A DNA stretch of 64,000 nt from Pseudomonas sp. 7P_10.2_Bac1 (GTDB taxonomy: Bacteria; Pseudomonadota; Gammaproteobacteria; Pseudomonadales; Pseudomonadaceae). The stretch spans positions 1 to 64,000 of the forward strand of contig NZ_JANLNV010000063.1 in assembly GCF_025465935.1 (NCBI RefSeq), given 5' to 3'. Under the pieces are notes generated by a model. The model was given only the letters and a program-made list of their open reading frames with translations. It did no database searches and was not told the origin of the DNA. This document shows positions 26,685-36,080 of the stretch, piece by piece (the stretch's first letter is position 1; each line of letters opens with the position of its first letter). A program made the translations under genes and the position numbers.

Positions 26685-26880
26685 TTTTTCGACTCCTGAA
26701 ACATGGCGTAGTTATTTTGCCGGGCAACAAGCGGATAAACCGACAATCGGTTGACACCAGCGTTTGCGTGTCCGTTCGTGTTGCCTCAGAATGCCGCCAT
26801 TTTAAGCTTGACGTTGCTGCACGGCCTATAACAAAAACCGTTGCTGACATCGTGTTGATTTGCCTGAAGGGGGGCAATCG

Positions 26881-27030
26881 ATGAAACGCAAACCGGATTT
26901 ACTGTGGGTGCTGGTTATTTTGTTCGGTCTGGGCGTGGTGACAACCGGTTATGCGCAAAGCCTCTGGTCTACTTCAAACGATGCGCCGATAGAACTGGCA
27001 CAACAGCAAGTACAACCTTTCAAACGCTAA
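26881..27030 (+). CDS. 49-residue single-pass membrane peptide
   Basis: ATG 26881 follows GAAGGGGGGC and opens 49 codons. The peptide starts MKRKPDLLWVLVILFGLG, with three basic residues and then a hydrophobic helix (about 7-23), and continues with a polar Gln-rich tail (IELAQQQVQPFKR). It could be a membrane-anchored small protein or have a cleavable leader (site near GYAQS). Codon pattern is that of a real gene and it sits between two annotated genes in opposite orientation to both. Function unknown to me. Confidence 0.72.
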   Translation: MKRKPDLLWVLVILFGLGVVTTGYAQSLWSTSNDAPIELAQQQVQPFKR

Positions 27031-27074
27031 CCACTCATGAACGAAGGCATCGCCGTAGCGTGATGCCTTGCGGG

Positions 27075-27680
27075 TCAATGCGCGACGTACCACTGGCTGT
27101 CCGAGACCGTGCCTTGTAACGGCACATCCCAACTGGCTTGCGCCAGACTCTCGACTTTTTGACATTCATGGGCCAGGCCCAGCAACGTCGGTTTGCGCCA
27201 GCTTTGGCGACGCGCCAGGTACGCGAGGCTGCGGTCATAAAAGCCGCCGCCCATGCCCAATCGTCCGCCCTTTGCATCAAATCCCACCAGCGGCAACAGC
27301 ACCAGGTCCAAAGCCCAGACTTTGCGTTGGCGCGCGCGATTGATGCGCGGCTCCAGGATACGGAAACGGTTGGGGATCAGTTTTTCCCCCGGCGCATAAC
27401 GCTGGAACACCATCTTGGTTCGGGGCCAGGCACTGAGCACCGGCAGGTAGGTGATCTTGCCCCGGCGCTGCGCTTCACGCAGCAAGAGGCGCGGGTCAAT
27501 TTCACCGTCAGTGGGCAGATACAACGAAATATGTTTGGCGCGGCGAAACAGCGGATGTTGCGCTAGCTGCCGATACAGGCCGCGGGCTGCCTGACGTTGT
27601 TGGCAAGGTGACAATTCGCGGCGGGCTTTACGCAGCAGGCGGCGAAGTTGCGGGCGGGAGGGCGTCGCAGGTTCGGTCAT
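27075..27680 (-). CDS. ygfA: 5-formyltetrahydrofolate cyclo-ligase
   Basis: Converts 5-formyl-THF to methenyl-THF with ATP. The 201 aa show the family motifs ALDLVLLPLVGFDAKGGRLGMGGGFYDR in outline (LVGFD…GRLGMGGGFYDR) and an N-terminal basic stretch RRLLRKARRELSP. The ATG at 27680 gives the usual start; a frame 25 codons longer overlaps the 6S region. Location directly downstream of 6S RNA is the conserved ssrS-ygfA arrangement, with likely read-through expression. Confidence 0.93.
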   Translation of the reverse strand: MTEPATPSRPQLRRLLRKARRELSPCQQRQAARGLYRQLAQHPLFRRAKHISLYLPTDGEIDPRLLLREAQRRGKITYLPVLSAWPRTKMVFQRYAPGEKLIPNRFRILEPRINRARQRKVWALDLVLLPLVGFDAKGGRLGMGGGFYDRSLAYLARRQSWRKPTLLGLAHECQKVESLAQASWDVPLQGTVSDSQWYVAH

Positions 27681-27761
27681 GATGGCGTGCTGTTCAGGAT
27701 CGAGCGCCCCGGACGGTGGGCTCGTGGTCAGCCAATGCCAGCCCTGAGCTGGCATTGTGCT

Positions 27762-27946
27762 GTGAAATCAGGCTCCCCGACGTACCGCTGTCGGCTTGGC
27801 CCTTGAACCCGAAAGTTCAAGGTGGAAGTTGCAGTAGACCTTAAGGCTTTCCGTCTAGCGGACATGCACACCGGCCCAACGTGCAAGCTCCAGGGTATTG
27901 CGAATCGGCTCAGGGACATCGCTAACTGGCGAATACTCCAGGGAGT
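27762..27946 (-). ncRNA. ssrS: 6S RNA
   Basis: Regulatory RNA that binds sigma-70 RNA polymerase in stationary phase. The minus strand carries the conserved CCCTGAGCCGAT near the 5' side, AAGCCTTAAGGTCTACTGC in the middle, and the CCTTGAAC/GTTCAAGGG hairpin, in the same order as E. coli 6S. The ends can pair (CTCCC with GGGAG). A -10-like TATACT lies at 27953-27958, placing the 5' end near 27946. Between zapA and ygfA is the conserved location. Both ends are approximate. Confidence 0.92.
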
Positions 27947-27978
27947 GGCGAGAGTATACCCCAAAGAAACGTTTTGAA

Positions 27979-28296
27979 TCAGCTCTGACGTTCGTTCGGA
28001 TCAGTGGCCAGCACCAGATCTACACGGTCGAGCAGGTCGCGCACCTGTTCACGCGTCGCGCTGCTGGTTTGAACTTCAGGCGCTTCCTGCTTGTGCAGCA
28101 GGTCGTGGGTGATGTTCAGCGCGGCCATCACGGCGATACGGTCGGCGCCAATGACTTTGCCGCTGCTGCGGATCTCGCGCATCTTGCCGTCCAGGTAGCG
28201 TGCAGCGCTCACTAGATTGGCGCGCTCTTCCTGGGGGCACATGATCGAATATTCTTTATCGAGGATGTGGACGGTGACGCTACTGCTTGTACTCAT
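27979..28296 (-). CDS. zapA: cell division protein ZapA
   Basis: Binds and bundles FtsZ filaments at mid-cell. The 105 aa match ZapA: beta-strand start VTVHILDKEYSIMCPQEE, then a basic DGKMREIRSSGKVIGADRIAVMAALNITHDLL segment in outline and a C-terminal coiled coil. Its ATG overlaps the stop of the upstream ZapB-like gene by four bases. Confidence 0.95.
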   Translation of the reverse strand: MSTSSSVTVHILDKEYSIMCPQEERANLVSAARYLDGKMREIRSSGKVIGADRIAVMAALNITHDLLHKQEAPEVQTSSATREQVRDLLDRVDLVLATDPNERQS

Positions 28297-28502
28297 GAGT
28301 CTTGCTCCAGGGCTTTGAGACGCGAAATCATCGATTCCACCTTGGTCCGGGCGATTTCGTTTTTTTCAATGAGGTGCGCGCGTTCTTCGCGCCATGTCTT
28401 TTCCTGAGCTACTAGGAGTCCGTTTTGGCGTTTAAGTTGCTCGACTCGTGTAATCAGCAACTCGAGTCTAGCCATCAGTGCATGCAGGTCGCTGTCTTCC
28501 AT
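28293..28502 (-). CDS. TIGR02449 family protein (ZapB-like coiled coil)
   Basis: A 69-aa, almost wholly coiled-coil protein (LMARLELLITRVEQLKRQN, then LLVAQEKTWREERAHLIEKN), known as TIGR02449 in pseudomonads. Overlap with zapA and the similarity of fold to E. coli ZapB suggest it works with ZapA on the division ring. That role is inferred. AGGAC precedes the ATG. Confidence 0.88.
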   Translation of the reverse strand: MEDSDLHALMARLELLITRVEQLKRQNGLLVAQEKTWREERAHLIEKNEIARTKVESMISRLKALEQDS

Positions 28503-28636
28503 TGTGTCCTACTGTGTATTTTCTGATGGGGGGTGACTGCCAAGCCAGTTGACGCCTCGATGGTCTAGCCCGTCTGCCGATGCTAGGATACAAGGCCTCC
28601 ATTCTAGACATAGCGCCGCTTGGCGCCTAGCTGACC

Positions 28637-29200
28637 ATGCCTAATCAGAACTCCCCGTATCACGCCTTTGCCAACCTGCTGTCTACCAGCGGCCACACTG
28701 TTTCGCCTGCAGAACTGCACGGCCTGTTGCTGGGGCGCAGCGCGGCTGGCGCTGGCTTCGATCATGACGGCTGGCTGGCTGACGCGACCGAACTGTTCCA
28801 GAGCGAAAACGAAATCAGTGACAACGTACGCAATGCCTTGATCGGTTTGCAAGAGATGGTCAAGGGCGAACTGACCGGTGACGACATGACCGTCGTGCTG
28901 CTGTTGCCATCCGATGACGTGCCGCTGACCGAGCGCGCGGCTGCGCTGGGCGAATGGTGCCAGGGTTTCCTGGCCGGTTTTGGCCTGAACTACCGTGACA
29001 ATGCCTTGAGCGAAGAAGGCAAGGAAGTGCTGCAGGACCTGGCCGCCATTGCCCAGGTGCAAGACGCCCTGGAAGAGTCGGATGACGGCGAAAACGACTA
29101 CATGGAAGTCATGGAATACCTGCGCGTCGCGCCATTGCTGCTGTTCACTGAAACCAAAAAGCCTGATGAGGCTGCTGCTGCGAAGCCTTCGCTGCACTGA
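28637..29200 (+). CDS. ygfB: YgfB/YecA (UPF0149) family protein
   Basis: A 187-aa helical cytoplasmic protein of UPF0149. Motifs: [19 protein letters not shown] (20-38), [14 protein letters not shown] and the acidic C-terminal [19 protein letters not shown]. Known in P. aeruginosa as a regulator that represses ampDh3 by interfering with AlpA; whether that applies here is unknown. It heads a probable ygfB-pepP-ubiH operon, with 29 bases to pepP. Confidence 0.92.
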   Translation: MPNQNSPYHAFANLLSTSGHTVSPAELHGLLLGRSAAGAGFDHDGWLADATELFQSENEISDNVRNALIGLQEMVKGELTGDDMTVVLLLPSDDVPLTERAAALGEWCQGFLAGFGLNYRDNALSEEGKEVLQDLAAIAQVQDALEESDDGENDYMEVMEYLRVAPLLLFTETKKPDEAAAAKPSLH

Positions 29201-29229
29201 TTGAACGTCAAGAAGGAAGCCATCTGCCC

Positions 29230-30564
29230 ATGATCCATATCCCGAAATCGGAATACACCCGCCGCCGCAAGGCGCTCATGGCGCAGATGGAGCCCAACAG
29301 TATTGCGATCCTCCCGGCCGCCGCCGTGGCGGTGCGCAATCGCGACGTTGAATATGTGTACCGTCAGGACAGCAACTTCCAGTACCTGAGTGGTTTCCCT
29401 GAGCCGCAGGCGGTGATCGTGCTGATCCCCGGCCGCGTGCACGGCGAGTACGTGCTCTTTTGCCGCGAACGAAATGCCGAGCGCGAACTATGGGACGGCT
29501 TGCGTGCCGGCCAAGAGGGTGCCGTTCGCGACTATGGGGCCGACGATGCCTTCCCGATCGCCGACATTGACGACATTTTGCCGGGGCTGATAGAAGGCCG
29601 TGACCGGGTGTATTCGGCAATGGGCAGTAACCCCGAATTCGATCGCCACCTCATGGAATGGATCAATACCATTCGCTCCAAGGCCAGCCTCGGCGCTCAG
29701 CCGCCAAATGAATTCGTGGCTCTGGATCATCTGCTGCATGACATGCGTCTGTATAAATCGGCCGCCGAGATCAAGGTCATGCGTCACGCGGCGCAAATCT
29801 CGGCCCGTGCGCATATCCGTGCGATGCAAGCCAGTCGCGCCGGGCTGCACGAATATAGCCTGGAGGCCGAGCTGGATTACGAATTCCGCAAAAGCGGCGC
29901 GAAAATGCCGGCTTATGGCTCGATCGTCGCGTCGGGAGACAACAGCTGCATCCTGCACTACCAGGAAAACGACGCCCCGCTCAAGGACGGCAATCTGGTT
30001 TTGATCGATGCAGGTTGTGAGATCGACTGCTATGCCAGCGATATCAGCCGCACGTTCCCAGTGAGCGGTACGTTCTCCCCGGAGCAAAAAGCCATTTATG
30101 AACTGGTGCTGGCGGCGCAAGAGGCGGCCTTTGGTGAAATTGCGCCGAACAAGCACTGGAACCAGGCCCACGAAATCACCGTACAAGTCATCACCGCCGG
30201 GCTGGTTGAGCTGGGCCTGCTGGAAGGCGACGTTGACGAACTGATCGCCAGCGAAGCCTACAAAGCGTTCTACATGCACCGCGCTGGCCATTGGCTGGGG
30301 CTCGATGTGCATGATGTTGGCGAATACAAAGTGGGCGGTGAGTGGCGCGTGCTGGAGCCCGGCATGACCCTGACCGTTGAGCCGGGCATCTATATCAGTC
30401 CAAATAACCAGCAGGTTGCCAAAAAATGGCGCGGGATTGGCGTGCGCATCGAGGACGACGTCGTAGTCACCAAAAATGGCTGTGAAATCCTGACTGGCGA
30501 CGTGCCGAAAACCGTCGCCGAGATTGAAGCCTTGATGGCGGCCGCACGGGCGAACGCAGCATGA
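29230..30564 (+). CDS. pepP: Xaa-Pro aminopeptidase P
   Basis: A metallopeptidase that removes N-terminal residues preceding proline. It is 444 aa: an N-terminal AMP_N domain (YVYRQDSNFQYLSGFPEP), and a C-terminal pita-bread domain with metal ligands in LIDAGCEIDCYASDISRTFP (Asp pair), HRAGHWLGLDVHD (His) and the two Glu in TVEPGIY and VRIEDDV. Four-base overlap with ubiH places it in the ubiquinone operon, as in other proteobacteria. Confidence 0.97.
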   Translation: MIHIPKSEYTRRRKALMAQMEPNSIAILPAAAVAVRNRDVEYVYRQDSNFQYLSGFPEPQAVIVLIPGRVHGEYVLFCRERNAERELWDGLRAGQEGAVRDYGADDAFPIADIDDILPGLIEGRDRVYSAMGSNPEFDRHLMEWINTIRSKASLGAQPPNEFVALDHLLHDMRLYKSAAEIKVMRHAAQISARAHIRAMQASRAGLHEYSLEAELDYEFRKSGAKMPAYGSIVASGDNSCILHYQENDAPLKDGNLVLIDAGCEIDCYASDISRTFPVSGTFSPEQKAIYELVLAAQEAAFGEIAPNKHWNQAHEITVQVITAGLVELGLLEGDVDELIASEAYKAFYMHRAGHWLGLDVHDVGEYKVGGEWRVLEPGMTLTVEPGIYISPNNQQVAKKWRGIGVRIEDDVVVTKNGCEILTGDVPKTVAEIEALMAAARANAA

Positions 30565-31748
30565 GTCGCGTTCACCTGGCAATCATAGGCGGGGGGCTGG
30601 TTGGGGCGAGCCTGGCCCTGGCATTGCAGGCCGGGGCCAAGGCGCGGGGCTGGAAGATCGTGCTGATCGAACCCTTCGCTCCCGGCAACACTTACCAGCC
30701 GAGCTACGATGCCCGTTCATCGGCACTGAGCTATGGCTCGCGGCTTATTTATGAGCGCCTGGGCGTGTGGCAATCGATTATCGAACGTGGCGAACCGATC
30801 AATGACATTCACGTGTCAGATCGCGGGCGCTTCTCCACGGCGCGTTTGTCGGCCAGCGACGAAGGCGTACCAGCCCTTGGTTATGTGGTCGAAAACGCTT
30901 GGCTCGGCCAGTGCCTGTGGAAAAGTCTGGACCCTGACGTCATCAGTTGGCGTTGCCCGTCAGAAGTTATCCACATGCAGCCGCTTGAAGACGGCTACCG
31001 CCTGACCCTCAATGATGAAACTACGCTCGATTGCGATCTGGCAGTGCTGGCCGATGGCGGGCGTTCCGGGCTGCGCGAGCAACTGGGTATTCACGTGCGC
31101 AAGCGGCCTTATGACCAGAGCGCCCTGATCGCCAACATCTCCACCAGCCAGCCCCATGAGGGCATGGCCTTCGAGCGTTTTACCGACGAAGGGCCAATGG
31201 CCTTGCTGCCGTTGCCCGACAACCGCTGTGCGCTGGTCTGGACCCGTTTGGGCATGGATGCGCAGCGTCTGGCGGCACTGGATGAGCGCAGTTTCCTCAG
31301 CCAATTGCAGGAAGTGTTCGGCTACCGACTGGGCACACTCACACAGGTTGGCGCGCGGCATCTGTACCCACTCGTGCTGATTGAAGCTGAAGAGCAGGTG
31401 CGTGCGAACCTGGTGGTGCTGGGCAACGCGGCGCACAGCTTGCACCCGATTGCCGGTCAGGGCTTCAACCTGTCGTTGCGTGACGCCCAGGCCTTGGCCG
31501 ATGCCTTGCTGTCGAGCGATCAAAGGCCTGGCGAGTTGGCCACCTTGCTGAGTTATCAACAGCGTCAACAGCTGGACCAACAGTTGACCATTGGTTTCTC
31601 GGATCAAGTGACGCGGCTGTTTGGCAGTGACCAAACGCTGATTTCGTTTGGCCGCAATCTGGGGTTGATGGGCCTCGATGTACTGCCGCCCGCCAAGCGC
31701 TGGTTTGCCCGTCAGGCCATGGGCCTGGGCACGCGCGCAGACAGCTGA
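30561..31748 (+). CDS. ubiH: 2-octaprenyl-6-methoxyphenol hydroxylase UbiH
   Basis: FAD-dependent monooxygenase of ubiquinone synthesis. Rossmann FAD site IGGGLVGASLALALQ (9-23), the DG motif DLAVLADGGRSGLRE, and the second FAD motif VVLGNAAHSLHPIAGQGFNLSLRD are complete. 395 aa. Start overlaps pepP (ATGA). Confidence 0.96.
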   Translation: MSRVHLAIIGGGLVGASLALALQAGAKARGWKIVLIEPFAPGNTYQPSYDARSSALSYGSRLIYERLGVWQSIIERGEPINDIHVSDRGRFSTARLSASDEGVPALGYVVENAWLGQCLWKSLDPDVISWRCPSEVIHMQPLEDGYRLTLNDETTLDCDLAVLADGGRSGLREQLGIHVRKRPYDQSALIANISTSQPHEGMAFERFTDEGPMALLPLPDNRCALVWTRLGMDAQRLAALDERSFLSQLQEVFGYRLGTLTQVGARHLYPLVLIEAEEQVRANLVVLGNAAHSLHPIAGQGFNLSLRDAQALADALLSSDQRPGELATLLSYQQRQQLDQQLTIGFSDQVTRLFGSDQTLISFGRNLGLMGLDVLPPAKRWFARQAMGLGTRADS

Positions 31749-31832
31749 TAGCGGCCGGGGCGTTTACCGCGCCCGGTGTCGACTACCCTTTTTTAAATGC
31801 GGCCCTGGCCGCGAGCGAGACAGGCTTAAAGC

Positions 31833-33056
31833 ATGGAAATGCGCGCAGATGTGCTGATTGTCGGGGCCGGAATGGTCGGAAGCGCCTTGGCGTTGGCGCT
31901 TAAAGACAGCGGGCTGAACGTGGTGCTGCTCGACGGCAGCCCGCTCAGCGTCAAACCCTTCAACGCTCAAGACACGTTCGAGCCTCGGGTCAGCGCCTTG
32001 TCGGCCGCCAGCCAGCGTATCTTGCAGCGTCTGGGTGCCTGGAACGGTATCCGCGCACGGCGCACAAGCCCGTACTCGCACATGCATGTGTGGGATGGCA
32101 GCGGCACTGGGCAGATTCATTTCTCGGCGGCCAGCGTGCACGCCGATGTGCTGGGCCATATCGTCGAAAACCGCGTGGTGCAGGACGCCTTGTTGGATTG
32201 CCTCCACGCGGCAGACATCGAGATGCTGGCCAATGCCCGCCTGGAGCAAATGCGCCGCTCGGGTGACGACTGGCTGCTGACCTTGGCCAACGGCCGTACC
32301 TTGCGCGCTCCGCTGGTGGTGGCGGCCGATGGCGCCCACTCAGCCGTGCGCCGTCTGACCGGCTGTGAGACCCGCGAATGGGATTACCAGCATCACGCCA
32401 TCGTCACCAGCGTGCGCTGCGCACAGCCGCATCAGCAGACCGCCTGGCAGCGCTTCACCGACCACGGCCCGCTGGCATTTTTGCCGCTGGAGCGTGAAGG
32501 CCAGCAGGACTGGTGCTCGATCGTCTGGTCGACCACCCCGGAGCAAGCTGAGCAGTTGATGGCGCTGGACGACGAAGCCTTTTGCCGCGAGCTGGCGTTC
32601 GCCTTTGAAGGGCGCCTGGGCAACGTATTGAGTGCCGATCCAAGAGTGTGCGTGCCGCTGCGTCAGCGTCATGCCAAGCGTTACGTGGCTGAGGGCCTGG
32701 CGTTGATCGGTGATGCGGCGCACACCATTCACCCGCTGGCCGGGCAGGGCGTTAACTTGGGCTTTCTGGACGCCGCGGTGCTGGCGGATGTGTTGTTGCA
32801 CGCGGTGGATCGCGGTGAGCGACTGGCCGATGTGCGGGTACTGAGCCGTTTCGAGCGTCGCCGCATGCCCCACAACTTGGCGTTGATGGCGGCGATGGAA
32901 GGCTTTGAGCGATTGTTCCAATCGGATTCGCTGACGGCACGGTTGGTGCGCAACACCGGTTTGAAATGGGTCAACCAGATGCCCGAGGCCAAGGCCCTGT
33001 TCGTACGTCAGGCGCTGGGTCTCACCGGCGACCTGCCGCCGTTGGCCAAGGCCTGA
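31833..33056 (+). CDS. visC: UbiH/UbiI-type FAD monooxygenase (VisC-like)
   Basis: Paralogue of UbiH, 407 aa, with FAD site VGAGMVGSALALALK (9-23), DG motif VVAADGAHSAVRRL and GDAAHTIHPLAGQGVNLGFLD. In E. coli the corresponding gene next to ubiH is ubiI (visC), which hydroxylates position C5 of the ring. UbiF is a possible alternative; sequence by eye does not separate them. The 84-base gap from ubiH suggests co-transcription. Confidence 0.9.
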   Translation: MEMRADVLIVGAGMVGSALALALKDSGLNVVLLDGSPLSVKPFNAQDTFEPRVSALSAASQRILQRLGAWNGIRARRTSPYSHMHVWDGSGTGQIHFSAASVHADVLGHIVENRVVQDALLDCLHAADIEMLANARLEQMRRSGDDWLLTLANGRTLRAPLVVAADGAHSAVRRLTGCETREWDYQHHAIVTSVRCAQPHQQTAWQRFTDHGPLAFLPLEREGQQDWCSIVWSTTPEQAEQLMALDDEAFCRELAFAFEGRLGNVLSADPRVCVPLRQRHAKRYVAEGLALIGDAAHTIHPLAGQGVNLGFLDAAVLADVLLHAVDRGERLADVRVLSRFERRRMPHNLALMAAMEGFERLFQSDSLTARLVRNTGLKWVNQMPEAKALFVRQALGLTGDLPPLAKA

Positions 33057-33162
33057 CGGTGCGCCGTAACATCTGGTAACGCCTCTGGGGCGAGTTCGGT
33101 TGAGCTGGCAAATGTGATTCACTACCATTTACGCCCGTTTCGCATTTGAGAGACCACCCTCC

Positions 33163-34164
33163 ATGCTGGTACCCAAGCGTCTACTGACAGCCCTGGCCCT
33201 TACCGTGTTCGGGAGCAGCGCGTTCGCTGCCGACGAGGTGGTGGTTTACTCCTCGCGAATCGACGAGTTGATCAAGCCGGTATTTGACGCCTACACCGCT
33301 AAAACCGGGGTCAAGGTCAAGTTCATTACCGACAAGGAAGCGCCGCTCATGCAGCGCATCAAGGCTGAAGGCCAAAACGCCACGGCCGACCTGCTGCTGA
33401 CCGTGGACGCCGGCAACCTTTGGCAAGCCGAGCAAATGGGCATCCTGCAGCCCATCCAGTCCGAGGTCATCGACAAAAACATCCCGCCTCAATACCGCTC
33501 CTCGACCCACGAGTGGACCGGCCTGAGCCTACGTGCGCGGACCATTGCCTACGCGACTGACCGGGTCAAGCCAGAAGAGCTGTCGACCTACGAAGCCCTG
33601 GCTGACAAGAAATGGGAAGGGCGCCTGTGCCTGCGTACCGCTAAGAAGGTCTATAACCAGTCGTTGACCGCGACCATGATCGAAGTGAATGGCCCCAAAG
33701 AGACTGAAGAAATCCTCAAGGGCTGGGTGAACAACCTGTCCACAGACGTGTTTTCCGATGACATTGCGGTGCTCGAAGCGATCAACGCCGGGCAGTGCGA
33801 CGTCGGCATCGTCAACACCTACTACTACGGCCGCCTGCACAAGCAGAAGCCCGATCTGGCGGTCAAACTGTTCTGGCCGAATCAGGCCGACCGTGGGGTT
33901 CACGTCAACCTGTCGGGTATTGGCCTGACCAAATACGCGCCGCACCCAGAAGCTGCCAAAGCGCTGGTGGAGTGGATGACCACCCCTGAGGCCCAGGCGA
34001 TTTTTGCCGGCACTAACCAGGAATTCCCGGCTAACCCGGACGTTTCGCCGTCGTCTGAGGTGGCCAGTTGGGGTGACTTCAAAGCTGACGAATTACCGGT
34101 TGAAGTGGCCGGCAAGCGTCAGGCAGAAGCGATCCGCATGATGGACCGCGCTGGCTGGAATTGA
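33163..34164 (+). CDS. ferric iron ABC transporter, periplasmic binding protein (HitA/FbpA-like)
   Basis: Captures Fe(III) in the periplasm. A signal peptide covers residues 1-22 ([16 protein letters not shown]); the mature protein starts DEVVVYSSR. The iron-binding tyrosines are in [13 protein letters not shown] (near residue 226), with a His or Glu ligand expected in the N-domain. 333 aa, as FbpA. The neighbouring permease gene follows after a repeat element. A palindrome GTGATTCAC flanked by AAAT/ATTT-like bases at 33114-33122 may be an operator but is not a clear Fur box. Confidence 0.92.
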   Translation: MLVPKRLLTALALTVFGSSAFAADEVVVYSSRIDELIKPVFDAYTAKTGVKVKFITDKEAPLMQRIKAEGQNATADLLLTVDAGNLWQAEQMGILQPIQSEVIDKNIPPQYRSSTHEWTGLSLRARTIAYATDRVKPEELSTYEALADKKWEGRLCLRTAKKVYNQSLTATMIEVNGPKETEEILKGWVNNLSTDVFSDDIAVLEAINAGQCDVGIVNTYYYGRLHKQKPDLAVKLFWPNQADRGVHVNLSGIGLTKYAPHPEAAKALVEWMTTPEAQAIFAGTNQEFPANPDVSPSSEVASWGDFKADELPVEVAGKRQAEAIRMMDRAGWN

Positions 34165-34169
34165 TCAAA

Positions 34170-34271
34170 GCCCTCACCCAGCCCTCTCCCAGAGGGAGCT
34201 CAATTGCGGTGTTAGATAGATCTGCTTTTGCTTTTAGTTCCCTCTCCCCCGGGAGAGGGCTAGGGTGAGGG
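34170..34271. repeat. terminal-inverted-repeat element (CCCTCACCC family), single unit
   Basis: CCCTCACCCAGCCCTCTCCC at one end and CCGGGAGAGGGCTAGGGTGAGGG at the other frame about 60 bases of unrelated core. The ends match those of the arrays at 20641-21258 and 52584-52875. It lies between the iron-binding protein and permease genes and could lower read-through. Confidence 0.85.
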
Positions 34272-34307
34272 ACTTTTGACCGCACTAATCCCTTCCGAGA
34301 GTTTTTC

Positions 34308-35924
34308 GTGGCCCATCCTGCCCAACGTCGCTGGTATCCGCTGGTCTTTGCCATTGCCGCTCTGGTGTTACTGCCACTGAGCGTCTTGCTGTTGTCCTGG
34401 CAGGACATTGACGCGCAGATCTGGAGCCATTTGTGGGATACGCAGATGCCGCGCCTGCTGGGCAACACGCTGACGCTGATCGTCGGTGTGGGCATCGGGG
34501 TCACCTTGCTCGGTGTCAGCCTGGCATGGCTGACCAGCCTGTGCGAATTCCCCGGTCGACGCTGGCTGGACTGGGCACTGATGCTGCCGTTTGCAATCCC
34601 GGCCTATGTGCTGGCGTTCGTCTTTGTCGGCTTGCTGGACTTCGCTGGGCCCGTTCAGAGCCTGCTGCGCGAATGGTTTGGCACGGGCCTGCGTTTACCG
34701 CGCGTGCGTTCCACCGGCGGCGTGATCACCGTGCTGATCCTGGTGTTCTACCCGTACGTGTACTTGCTCGCGCGCACCGCCTTTTTGGCGCAAGGCAAAG
34801 GTTTGATGGAAGCGGCACGGATCTTGGGGCAAAGCCCGTGGCAGGCCTTCTGGCGCGTGGCATTGCCCATGGCACGCCCGGCCATCGGTGCGGGTGTCGC
34901 CTTGGCGCTTATGGAAACCCTGGCTGATTTTGGCGCCGTGTCGGTGTTCAACTTCGACACGTTCACCACTGCAATCTATAAAACCTGGTACGGCTTTTTC
35001 AGCCTGTCGACCGCTGCCCAGTTGGCCAGTCTGTTGCTGCTGGTGGTCATGGTCGTGCTCTATGGCGAGCGCCGGGCGCGTGGTGCCAGCCGTGCCAGTA
35101 ACGAGCGGCCCCGGGTCAAAGCCTTGTATCACTTGCGTGGCCCCAAGGCCTGGCTGGCCAGCGGCTGGTGCCTGCTGATCTTTGCCTGCGCCTTCGTCAT
35201 TCCGGTGCTGCAACTGGTGGTGTGGTTCTGGCAACGCGGGCGGTTCGATCTGGATGAACGCTACACCGGGCTCATTCTGCACACCCTGTATCTGGGTAGC
35301 ATGGCGGCGCTGATTACCGTCTGTGTAGCGTTGGTGCTGGCGTTTGCCCGGCGTCAGGCGCCGACCCGGGCCATCCGTGCCGGGGTCAGTCTGGCCAACC
35401 TCGGTTATGCCTTGCCTGGCTCTGTGTTGGCGGTGTCGATCATGTTGGCCTTCAGCTACCTGGACCGCGAACTGGTGGTGCCGATGTCGGGCTGGTTGGG
35501 CGGGGCGGGCAAACCGCTGTTGCTGGGCAGCCTGTCAGCGTTGCTGTTGGCATATCTGGTGCGCTTTATCGCGGTGGCGTATGGCCCGCTGGAAAATAGC
35601 CTGGCGCGTATCCGGCCCTCGTTGCCCGAGGCGGCCCGTAGCCTGGGGGTGAGTGGCCCACGACTGTTTTTCAAAGTGTATCTGCCGTTATTGCTGCCGG
35701 GCACCTTGAGTGCCGCGTTGCTGGTGTTTGTCGATGTACTCAAAGAGATGCCGGCCACGCTGCTGATGCGTCCATTTGGCTGGGATACGCTGGCGGTACG
35801 GATCTTTGAGATGACCAGTGAAGGCGAGTGGGCAAGGGCCTCGCTGCCTGCCTTGACGCTGGTTCTGGTCGGTTTGCTACCCGTGATCGGCCTGATTCGC
35901 CGCTCGGCACATCGCAACGGTTAG
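34308..35924 (+). CDS. ferric iron ABC transporter permease (HitB/FbpB-like), two-domain
   Basis: Inner-membrane permease, 538 aa, made of two homologous halves of about six helices each, as in FbpB and SfuB. Each half has the EAA loop: ARILGQSPWQAFWRVALPMARP in the first, EAARSLGVSGPRLFFKVYLPLLLPG in the second (both given in part). Start is GTG. No ATPase gene (FbpC) is adjacent, so the importer must borrow one, as from memory it also does in P. aeruginosa. Confidence 0.93.
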   Translation: MAHPAQRRWYPLVFAIAALVLLPLSVLLLSWQDIDAQIWSHLWDTQMPRLLGNTLTLIVGVGIGVTLLGVSLAWLTSLCEFPGRRWLDWALMLPFAIPAYVLAFVFVGLLDFAGPVQSLLREWFGTGLRLPRVRSTGGVITVLILVFYPYVYLLARTAFLAQGKGLMEAARILGQSPWQAFWRVALPMARPAIGAGVALALMETLADFGAVSVFNFDTFTTAIYKTWYGFFSLSTAAQLASLLLLVVMVVLYGERRARGASRASNERPRVKALYHLRGPKAWLASGWCLLIFACAFVIPVLQLVVWFWQRGRFDLDERYTGLILHTLYLGSMAALITVCVALVLAFARRQAPTRAIRAGVSLANLGYALPGSVLAVSIMLAFSYLDRELVVPMSGWLGGAGKPLLLGSLSALLLAYLVRFIAVAYGPLENSLARIRPSLPEAARSLGVSGPRLFFKVYLPLLLPGTLSAALLVFVDVLKEMPATLLMRPFGWDTLAVRIFEMTSEGEWARASLPALTLVLVGLLPVIGLIRRSAHRNG

Positions 35925-36080
35925 GTGCCAGTCCTCCTGCATACGGCTACAATGCGCGGCATTCGGTGCGGTCTGTCTGTCAGGCCAGGACGTTTGTTAA
36001 ACGCGGCAAGGCTTCTTTCAACGGCCTGAAACGTTGCCAACCCCTGTCCGCACCTTCGCCAAGCCCGGAAGGAGAAACCC

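Noticed and set aside
33105..33135. Fur box upstream of the ferric binding protein gene
   Set aside because: The GTGATTCAC palindrome is present but the match to the 19-base Fur consensus is poor.
35925..36080. Glycine riboswitch upstream of gcvT
   Set aside because: Expected conserved motifs of the aptamer were not seen; only a normal ribosome-binding site.
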